64,000 bases of DNA from an uncultured Clostridia bacterium (GTDB lineage Bacteria; Bacillota; Clostridia; Lachnospirales; Anaerotignaceae), in assembly GCA_902477755.1 (NCBI GenBank), contig CABSIK010000002.1, positions 262,805 to 326,804 on the forward strand, given 5' to 3'. This document shows, in pieces, positions 58,580 through 64,000 of this stretch (within the stretch, counting starts at the first letter, position 1; each line of letters starts with the position of its first letter). A model generated the notes under the pieces. It searched no databases. It saw nothing but the letters and a program-made list of their open reading frames with translations, and was not told the DNA's origin. Made by a program: the position numbers and the translations under genes.

Positions 58580-59908
58580 ATGGCAAAGCATTATACAAAG
58601 TTGATTATTGAAATCAACGAGGATATTACAAGCAAAGTGACTGCTGTAAAAGGGGATGTAAATTCCCGTTTCCTTGACGTGCAGTTATTTAATGACAGCG
58701 TGACTTTGGATTTGACAAGCCACACAGTAACTATGAGCGCAAAGTCGCACCCTGATAGTAACTTCAAAGTCCCTATCAATAAATTCATTGACGGGCAAAT
58801 TACAGAGGCAATAAACGGACGTTGTCAGTTCAAACTTGAAACGGATATTCTGGGGCAGGCAGGCGTTATCATTTTACAGATTTCCGTTTTCTCTGGTGAA
58901 CAGGAAGTCCTTTCTACAAATCCGTTTAATCTGTATGTAATTGATAGTCCGCGAAACGATGAGCAAATTGAAGCAAGCAACGAATTTGGCGCACTGGTCG
59001 TTTTGTTTTCTGAAATCCAGAACGCTTTGGATGATATGAACGCAATCAGAGAGAATTTCGGTACACCGTCACAGGAATCCATTGAGGAAGGCATATTGAC
59101 ATTTTGGGGAATCATTGAGCAAATGCGCAAGGATGTTGCTTCTGCTGTTGCGTATGACTTGCCGGAAAAAGTTGGGAATCCAGAGGATACATCGGACATG
59201 CCAACCGTGTTTGGCAAAATCAAGCAAAATAGTGAACTGTTACAAGCAAATTTAGGTGGAGAAAAAATATTTGATATATCTGGTCCCTTTGAATTCACTG
59301 TACCAGAAAACGTAATTAACCTTAGAATAATCGCTGTTGGTGGCGGTGGTGGTGGCGGTTACTACACTGGCGGTAGTGGTGCTGGTGGCGGCGGTGGTGG
59401 TGCAGACTGCGTGACTCTAACCATTAAAGTTGACCCTAAACAAAAAATAACAGGAACTATCGGGACTGGCGGAAACGGTTATAGTTCTGACGGTTATACG
59501 CCGTCTTCAGATGGAACATCTACTGTTATTGATGATATAGTTACAGTAGAAGGTGGGAAAAGAGCAATAGGTTCTAGTTATGGTGAAGCAACCGGAACAG
59601 GTGGTAGAGGTGGAATCGGTGGCAGTTACAGAAACGACAGAATGAGCGAAGACGGACAGAACGGTCTTTATGGGTATGGGGGACTAGCTTCGAAAGTTCA
59701 AGACAAAGACGACAGCGGCGGTGGTGGCGGTAGTTACGGAAATGGTGGAGATGGCGGTTTGATTGACGGTGATAAAAACGGGAAAAACGGAACGCATGGC
59801 GGCGGTGGCGGCGGTGGAACATCAGGTGGAGTAGGCGGGAATGGTGGCGATGGAATTGTTATTTTTAGATGGGGTATTTTTGAAGGAAACGAGGTGCCTT
59901 TGAAATGA
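58580..59908 (+). CDS. BppU-N baseplate protein with glycine-rich C-terminus
   Basis: The 442-residue protein has a BppU N-terminal region (about 1-135: KLIIEINEDITSKVTAVKGD, LDVQLFNDSVTLDLTSHTV, VIILQISVFSGEQEVLS), a linker, and a C-terminal beta domain from about 230 with many GG/GGG runs (GGGGGGGYYTGGSGAGGGGG). Glycine-rich, beta-sandwich-like receptor domains of this type occur in phage adhesins. The 0-frame overlaps the next ATG by four bases. It is the likely receptor-binding fibre. Confidence 0.75.
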   Translation: MAKHYTKLIIEINEDITSKVTAVKGDVNSRFLDVQLFNDSVTLDLTSHTVTMSAKSHPDSNFKVPINKFIDGQITEAINGRCQFKLETDILGQAGVIILQISVFSGEQEVLSTNPFNLYVIDSPRNDEQIEASNEFGALVVLFSEIQNALDDMNAIRENFGTPSQESIEEGILTFWGIIEQMRKDVASAVAYDLPEKVGNPEDTSDMPTVFGKIKQNSELLQANLGGEKIFDISGPFEFTVPENVINLRIIAVGGGGGGGYYTGGSGAGGGGGGADCVTLTIKVDPKQKITGTIGTGGNGYSSDGYTPSSDGTSTVIDDIVTVEGGKRAIGSSYGEATGTGGRGGIGGSYRNDRMSEDGQNGLYGYGGLASKVQDKDDSGGGGGSYGNGGDGGLIDGDKNGKNGTHGGGGGGGTSGGVGGNGGDGIVIFRWGIFEGNEVPLK

Positions 59909-60213
59909 AATATGCAATGATTTTGAAAAGCAGGGTTATTGATATTAAAGAATCAAACGAAAAGCCGCAGTATCCACCTGATAAATACGGAAATAAAGTG
60001 ATGGCAGTAGAATTTTCTGACGATATTTCCGTTGGTATGATTTACAATGCGGAAACAGAAAGTTTTTCTGAATACATGCCGCCTGAACCAGAACCACCAC
60101 AACCAACACAGCTAGATAGAATCGAGAGCTTACTTGTTCAAAGCGTCACTGATATTGAAAACAACGCAATTGACAGATACAACTTAGAATTGGTTAAGGA
60201 GGGGGTTTTGTGA
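59905..60213 (+). CDS. tail-associated protein, 102 residues
   Basis: The protein begins MKYAMILKSRVIDIKESNEK and has a Pro-rich stretch (MPPEPEPPQPTQ) before a helix. It overlaps the fibre stop and the next GTG. Similar short proteins follow fibre genes and may assist assembly (family role not certain). Confidence 0.6.
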   Translation: MKYAMILKSRVIDIKESNEKPQYPPDKYGNKVMAVEFSDDISVGMIYNAETESFSEYMPPEPEPPQPTQLDRIESLLVQSVTDIENNAIDRYNLELVKEGVL

Positions 60214-60395
60214 GCACAAAAATCGAAAGTTTGAAACGCCTGTATGCATCCGGCGCAATCACTACGGATGAGGTAAACGGTCTGAAAACCGTCACAGAGG
60301 AAGAAAAAGCAAAAATTCTTTCCGGCGTTGCCAGTCGTGAACAAGAATATTTGGGTTACTTAAAGGATTTGGGGGTTGATACAAGTGAAGCTTAA
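60210..60395 (+). CDS. XkdX-like small protein
   Basis: GTG-initiated, 61 residues. MSTKIESLKRLYASGAITTD followed by EVNGLKTVTEEEKAKIL resembles the XkdX/SHOCT-like short helical proteins in tail modules. It overlaps the previous gene by four bases. Confidence 0.6.
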   Translation: MSTKIESLKRLYASGAITTDEVNGLKTVTEEEKAKILSGVASREQEYLGYLKDLGVDTSEA

Positions 60396-60555
60396 GGAAG
60401 CAGTGGAAAAACGAGTAAATGAAATTGCGGGATTTGAGGAAAAATCTTCTGATTTCCAGACATTGATCAACAACCTCCCGCCCGGTCAAGTAAAGAACCT
60501 TCTGAAAGACGCTGTATGCGGTGAAATTCTGGCAAAATACGGTGTAGAAGAATAA
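60385..60555 (+). CDS. small hypothetical tail-module protein, 56 residues
   Basis: The GTG-initiated frame VKLKEAVEKRVNEIAGFEEK overlaps the previous gene by 11 bases and ends before Tal. GGGGGTTGAT lies upstream. It may be a tail accessory or a translational relay; no family is recognised. Confidence 0.5.
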   Translation: MKLKEAVEKRVNEIAGFEEKSSDFQTLINNLPPGQVKNLLKDAVCGEILAKYGVEE

Positions 60556-60570
60556 TCAGGTGGTGATTGC

Positions 60571-61899
60571 ATGATTATGTTCGAGCAGGACGAACAAAAA
60601 TTTGATACTTTTGGTTTGGGAACGTTAATTCCTAGTTCTGGGGAGGTTTACGAAGAAGTTAATGGTGATTTTACACTGACCTTTCAGCACCCTTACGATA
60701 CTAGCGGTAAGTGGAAACGAATCGAAATAGATCGTATTGTTTTGGCAGAAACACCCAGAGGAAAACAACCATTTCGCATCTATTATCATAAGCCTACTAT
60801 GGATGGAATTGAGGTCCAAGCAAGACATCTCTTCTACGATCTGTTGGATAATATTTGTGAAAGTGTAGAATACTCTGGAGATGCTCAAGGGGCTATGGAC
60901 GCAATCAAAGCAGGGATGTCCATTCCTATGCCGTTTACATTCTATACAGACATTACATGGGACAAAGGCGGCATTCGTTGTACGATGGACAATCCTGTTT
61001 CCTTACTTTTGCGTGAAGAATGGGACAACAACGAGGGTGAAACGAAGTCCTTTTTTTATTTTTATGGTGGAGAACTGAAAAGGGACTTTTTCAATGTTTC
61101 TATGTTGGAATCATTGGGCAGTGATCGTGGCGTTCTTATTGCTTACCGTAAAAACCTTGTGGGACTGGAAGTTACAGAAGATATTTCTGATGTAGGGACA
61201 AGAATCTACCCTATCGGGAAAGATGGTCTAACACTTTCCGGTCAGTACATAGACAGTCCATATATTGGAAATCATCCATATCCCAAAATCAAGGTGATCG
61301 AGGACACCAATGCAGAAAGCCAAAGCGATCTGCAAAAAATCGTTGAAGATTATTTTGCAAATGGTGGAGACATCCCTAAAGTAAATATCAAAGTGGATTT
61401 TACCGATCTTTCCCAGACAGAGGAATACAAACAATATTCCAATTTGGAAAAGGTTTTTCTTGGGGATACCGTTACTGTTTTCAATCAAAAGATGGGTTTC
61501 TCAAAAAAGGCAAAAGTAATCTCATACAAATTTGATCCCATTTTGAGAAGATACAAGGAAATAGAGCTGGGGGACTTTTCCCCGACAGTCACAAGTCCCA
61601 TTACAAAAGGGGCGAATGCAGGAGAGGTTGCCAATACAGCTTACGGGAAATCCAATAATGCCGAGGTACTCTTACAAAAACACTTGAATGATTACAATAA
61701 TCCCCATAAGGTGACAGCCGATCAGATTGGTGGAGAAACAGGCGGCGGCACTGCCATCTTACATGGCACAGAAGCCCCGTCAGATACATTAGGCAACGAT
61801 GGGAACTACTATATCAAGGACGAAACAAGCACAACGGCAGGGGAAATCTATATAAAAGAATCTGGAACATGGCAAAAGATTTTGACTGGTGCAAAATGA
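60571..61899 (+). CDS. Tal-like tail endopeptidase / minor structural protein
   Basis: The 442-residue protein shows the phage minor structural N-terminal domain (FDTFGLGTLIPSSGEVYEEV, FTLTFQHPYDTSGKWKRIEI, YDLLDNICES, SRDG...GLTLSGQYIDSPY), the part that docks on Dit. The C-terminus (HNDYNNPHKVTADQIGG-like) is a tail-fibre linker. In most siphophages Tal follows Dit directly; here the fibre and three small genes lie between. AGGTGGTGATTGC precedes the ATG. Confidence 0.8.
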   Translation: MIMFEQDEQKFDTFGLGTLIPSSGEVYEEVNGDFTLTFQHPYDTSGKWKRIEIDRIVLAETPRGKQPFRIYYHKPTMDGIEVQARHLFYDLLDNICESVEYSGDAQGAMDAIKAGMSIPMPFTFYTDITWDKGGIRCTMDNPVSLLLREEWDNNEGETKSFFYFYGGELKRDFFNVSMLESLGSDRGVLIAYRKNLVGLEVTEDISDVGTRIYPIGKDGLTLSGQYIDSPYIGNHPYPKIKVIEDTNAESQSDLQKIVEDYFANGGDIPKVNIKVDFTDLSQTEEYKQYSNLEKVFLGDTVTVFNQKMGFSKKAKVISYKFDPILRRYKEIELGDFSPTVTSPITKGANAGEVANTAYGKSNNAEVLLQKHLNDYNNPHKVTADQIGGETGGGTAILHGTEAPSDTLGNDGNYYIKDETSTTAGEIYIKESGTWQKILTGAK

Positions 61900-61909
61900 G
61901 GTGGTATAT

Positions 61910-62170
61910 ATGACTTGGGATATTGTGGCAGGAATTGTGATTCTTGCTGGATTCATCATCACTGTAGTAAAAACCGTCATCCCACTGACTAATGCGGTGA
62001 CGCGGCTGACAGATCAGATTGTGTTCGTCACAGGCAAGGTGGATGAGATGGACAAGCAGAAAAAGGAGGAACATAAGGAAATCCACGAGCACAACAAAGC
62101 ACAGGATGCAATGCTGCAGAACCATGAGCAGCGGCTCCATGATTTGGACGGGAAGTGGTACACCCAATGA
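61910..62170 (+). CDS. BhlA/hemolysin-XhlA-like membrane protein
   Basis: The 86-residue protein has one N-terminal membrane helix (IVAGIVILAGFIITVVKTVI) and a charged coiled coil (VTGKVDEMDKQKKEEHKEIH). The layout matches XhlA/BhlA-type helper proteins of holins. ATG 61910 follows GAGGTGG; the upstream in-frame GTG lacks a ribosome site. Confidence 0.65.
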   Translation: MTWDIVAGIVILAGFIITVVKTVIPLTNAVTRLTDQIVFVTGKVDEMDKQKKEEHKEIHEHNKAQDAMLQNHEQRLHDLDGKWYTQ

Positions 62171-62442
62171 AACGAAAACGAAATACATATACCAAGAAGC
62201 TGGTAAAATGGATTCTTGCAATCTCAGTTTTTGATTTGCAGTTATCCTATTTGCTGGCTTTTTTAGGTAGAACGGAAATTGCAGAAAACCTGTCTATGAC
62301 GGTGGTGACTGCCATCATCGGTACTGTCATCACCTATTGCATCAAATCTTTCAAAGAAACGAAAGAGGCGGAGAAGCTGCGATTTGACCGGGAAACAAAC
62401 AACGTAAAACAGGAAGAAGTTTGGTCGAATAAGGAGGTCTGA
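62167..62442 (+). CDS. small membrane protein of the lysis module
   Basis: The 91-residue protein has two hydrophobic helices (WILAISVFDLQLSYLLAFLG and LSMTVVTAIIGTVITYCI) with a charged tail. It overlaps the previous stop (ATGA). The position between two lysis genes suggests a holin or antiholin. Confidence 0.6.
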   Translation: MKRKRNTYTKKLVKWILAISVFDLQLSYLLAFLGRTEIAENLSMTVVTAIIGTVITYCIKSFKETKEAEKLRFDRETNNVKQEEVWSNKEV

Positions 62443-62445
62443 AGT

Positions 62446-62805
62446 ATGAAAGATTTTTTGAATTTTTTCATTGAAAATTGGTATTTCATTGTGACTGCCA
62501 TTGTGATGGTGGTTATGGCTGGCGTCATTTGCTGGAATTTTTTCAAACTGCCTGCAAAAGAACAGATGGCAAAGGTAAAAGAATGGCTGCTGTATGCTGT
62601 GACCGAAGCGGAAAAAGAACTGGGCGGCGGTACCGGACAGCTGAAACTGCGTCAGGTTTATGATTTGTTTGTGCAGCGGTTTCCGGCAGTTGCAGCAGTG
62701 ATTTCTTTTGATACGTTTTCCGGTTGGGTGGATGAAGCACTGGAACAAATGCGGGAAATGCTGGAACAGAATCAGAATGTCCAGAAATATGTTGGGACGC
62801 ATTGA
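62446..62805 (+). CDS. Phage holin, LLH family
   Basis: The 119-residue protein has one N-terminal membrane helix (ENWYFIVTAIVMVVMAGVIC) followed by FFKLPAKEQMAKVKEWLLYA and TEAEKELGGGTGQLKLRQVY, the LLH-family pattern. It permeabilises the membrane for the endolysin. ATG 62446 follows AAGGAGGTC. Confidence 0.85.
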   Translation: MKDFLNFFIENWYFIVTAIVMVVMAGVICWNFFKLPAKEQMAKVKEWLLYAVTEAEKELGGGTGQLKLRQVYDLFVQRFPAVAAVISFDTFSGWVDEALEQMREMLEQNQNVQKYVGTH

Positions 62806-62828
62806 GAGTTGTTTTCTGAAAGAATGAG

Positions 62829-62853
62829 GCAGGGGCAAAATCCCCTGCTTTTT
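62829..62853 (+). terminator. hairpin between holin and endolysin
   Basis: GCAGGGG (62829-62835) pairs with CCCCTGC (62842-62848), followed by TTTTT. It lies inside the lysis module and may lower endolysin expression. Confidence 0.8.
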
Positions 62854-62881
62854 CATATATTGGGACAAAGGAGGAAAGTTT

Positions 62882-63493
62882 ATGACAGGAGAAGAATTGG
62901 TGGCGTTTGCCAAAAGTAAATTGGGCGTGCCGTATGTGTATGGCATGAAGGGGGAAGTGATGACACTTGCCAAGTATAACCAGCTGAAATCCATGTATGG
63001 TGCATTGGTTTGGGACAGTGACAAAAATAAGGTCGGAAAGGTCTGTTGCGACTGTTCCGGTCTGATCAGTTGGGCAACGGGTATCATCCGCAATTCTCAG
63101 GGCTACCATGACACGGCTCTGGAGGTGCAGCCCATTTCCACTATTAGTAAGGCGCCCATCGGAGCGGCTGTGTGGCAGAAGGGACATATCGGAATTTATA
63201 TCGGCAATGGGGAATATATTGCCGAGGATGGCAGTGCTTATGGCTGCCGGAAGAATAAGTTGAGCAAAGCAAGCTTTACCCATTGGCTGCGGCTGAAGGA
63301 TATTGACTATACAGTGAAACAGGAGGTTGATGAAGTGGTGGAACAGGCGAAGTTGATTGTGAACGGTAAGGAGTATACCGTGGAACGAATTTTGAAGGAC
63401 GGTACAAACTATATCAAGATCAGGGATATTGCCGATGTGCTGGGGTATGAGATCAGCAATCAGGGAAGTACAGCAGTGCTAACGAAGAGGTAA
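62882..63493 (+). CDS. NlpC/P60 endolysin with C-terminal stalk-like domain
   Basis: The 203-residue peptidase has the NlpC/P60 Cys in VCCDCSGLISW (about 58-68) and His in KGHIGIYIGNGEY (about 100-112). A C-terminal segment (about 150-203, VNGKEYTVERILKDGTNYIK, IRDIADVLGYEI) resembles the copper-amine-oxidase-N-like stalk domain also seen in the host gene at 17526. It should cleave peptidoglycan stem peptides at lysis. GGAGGAAAG precedes the ATG. Confidence 0.88.
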   Translation: MTGEELVAFAKSKLGVPYVYGMKGEVMTLAKYNQLKSMYGALVWDSDKNKVGKVCCDCSGLISWATGIIRNSQGYHDTALEVQPISTISKAPIGAAVWQKGHIGIYIGNGEYIAEDGSAYGCRKNKLSKASFTHWLRLKDIDYTVKQEVDEVVEQAKLIVNGKEYTVERILKDGTNYIKIRDIADVLGYEISNQGSTAVLTKR

Positions 63494-63497
63494 GAGG

Positions 63498-63520
63498 GCG
63501 GGGCGAAAGCCCCGCTTTTT
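63498..63520 (+). terminator. terminator after the endolysin
   Basis: GCGGGGC (63498-63504) pairs with GCCCCGC (63509-63515), GAAA loop, followed by TTTTT. It ends the late operon. Confidence 0.92.
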
Positions 63521-63753
63521 CGATGTAATTATAAATGAGAGAGTAAAACGATATTACGAAAATGTGAGTGTGGTGACAAGTGTTTAATAGGATTATTAAA
63601 AATGAAAAAATCTTTTTTAATGAGTTATTGAGAATAGTATAATTCTGTAAAAGTCATGAAAATGTTAAAAACAATTTAAATTTGTAATAATAGTATTGTT
63701 TTTATCATAATAAGTGGATATAATACATATAGATAAAGCGAGGAGGTGTTGTT
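63521..63753 (+). promoter_or_regulatory. AT-rich gap with strong promoter at its end
   Basis: The stretch is gene-free. A near-consensus promoter, TTGTTT (63696-63701), 17 bases, TATAAT (63719-63724), lies just upstream of the next small gene. No other structure was seen. Confidence 0.75.
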
Positions 63754-63888
63754 ATGAATTTTGGATTAGAAGATATGAAAAATAATACTATACTTGGTAC
63801 ACCAACTCAAGAATTATCCAAACTAAAAGAAGGTTTGAAAAAAGATTTGGATAAATGCAAAAGAAATAAAATTGCAAATAGCAAGTGA
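63754..63888 (+). CDS. 44-residue orphan protein, probably prophage-expressed
   Basis: The frame MNFGLEDMKNNTILGTPTQE continues ELSKLKEGLKKDLDKCKR and ends in NSK. AGGAGGTG precedes the ATG. It has its own strong promoter and its own palindromic terminator, so it is a dedicated small transcription unit at the prophage right end. No membrane segment or signal peptide; no family is recognised. Confidence 0.65.
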   Translation: MNFGLEDMKNNTILGTPTQELSKLKEGLKKDLDKCKRNKIANSK

Positions 63889-63892
63889 TTTA

Positions 63893-63922
63893 AAAATAGG
63901 GCTCATATATGAGCCCTATTTT
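63893..63922. terminator. bidirectional palindromic terminator
   Basis: AAAATAGGGCTCAT pairs with ATGAGCCCTATTTT across an AT loop (14-bp perfect stem), with A- and T-runs on both sides. Confidence 0.9.
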
Positions 63923-64000
63923 AGTTTTGTTGGTTGAATAACTGTGAGGGTATGAAGAAAAGTCTGTAAATAAGATTCTTCTATGATAAGACTGGGTGGA

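Larger units (their letters stand above)
31440..64000. mobile_element. Siphovirus-type (HK97-fold) prophage, left end inside, right end beyond window
   Basis: The element starts at the break in the deacetylase gene next to a large serine integrase. It contains an immunity region (37,514-38,578), early genes with HUH Rep and SSB, packaging, head, tail, lysis and right-end genes in the usual order. Structural genes appear intact and coding runs without nonsense mutations in the late region, so the phage may be functional. No attR was found before position 64,000; the length is therefore at least 32.5 kb. Confidence 0.95.

Noticed and set aside
63926..64000. attR or the missing 3' half of the deacetylase at the right edge
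   Set aside because: No sequence similar to the region following QWDVD or to the attL core was found, so the prophage end lies outside.
1..64000. tRNA, rRNA and CRISPR arrays
   Set aside because: No tRNA cloverleaf, rRNA segment or regularly spaced repeat array was recognised by reading; this is not a computed search.

Overview
The window looks like a chromosome segment of a low-to-mid GC Gram-positive anaerobe of class Clostridia, probably near the Lachnospirales/Anaerotignum group. The class rests on the sigma-A type promoters, strong AGGAGG ribosome sites and housekeeping gene families; the genus is only a guess. A host region (about 1-31,450) is followed by a long-tailed (siphovirus-type, HK97-fold) prophage that runs from about 31,450 past the right edge.

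Host region. A divergent comM start and dprA-topA are followed by rpsB-tsf. The usual rpsB-tsf-pyrH-frr-uppS-cdsA-dxr-rseP string is present but split by a DUF2971 gene and a fructose operon (fruK-fruA-fruR). Next come a radical SAM gene, a small FeoB-associated-type protein, two secreted proteins (stalk domain plus DUF3298; 5'-nucleotidase plus LysM), gap with CggR-like operator boxes upstream, a KdpDE-type two-component pair on the minus strand, lysA, and two unrelated PLP enzymes for D-hydroxy amino acids (dsdA and a D-threonine-aldolase-like enzyme) around a PHP phosphatase. An acetyltransferase and a polysaccharide deacetylase follow; the prophage cuts the deacetylase at its 184th codon.

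Prophage left arm (minus strand, from the repressor towards attL): CI-like repressor, DnaQ-type exonuclease with BRCT, an MNT/HEPN toxin-antitoxin pair, a lipoprotein, a DUF4041/T5orf172 protein, a bacterial PH-domain protein and a large serine integrase. The divergent immunity region has three palindromic operators plus a fourth inside the Cro-like gene.

Prophage right arm (plus strand): small early genes, a HUH rolling-circle-type Rep preceded by two tandem hairpins with identical loops, an HNH protein, a PAPS-reductase-like protein with a Cys-rich partner, SSB and a putative late regulator. An AT-rich two-gene insert follows, then HNH, terminases, portal, protease, capsid, connectors, tail tube, chaperones, tape measure, Dit, a BppU/glycine-rich fibre, Tal, holins and an NlpC/P60 endolysin. 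A strongly promoted 44-residue ORF lies at the right end. No helicase, helicase loader or primase was seen, so the HUH protein is the best replication initiator candidate.

The clearest unusual signal is at the end of the major capsid gene. A canonical X_XXY_YYZ slippery heptamer sits directly on the stop codon, and the -1 frame beyond it encodes a cadherin-like/Ig-like beta-sandwich domain. This predicts a minor capsid form decorated by programmed frameshifting. Weaker frameshift candidates lie at the tail-tube and tail-chaperone genes.
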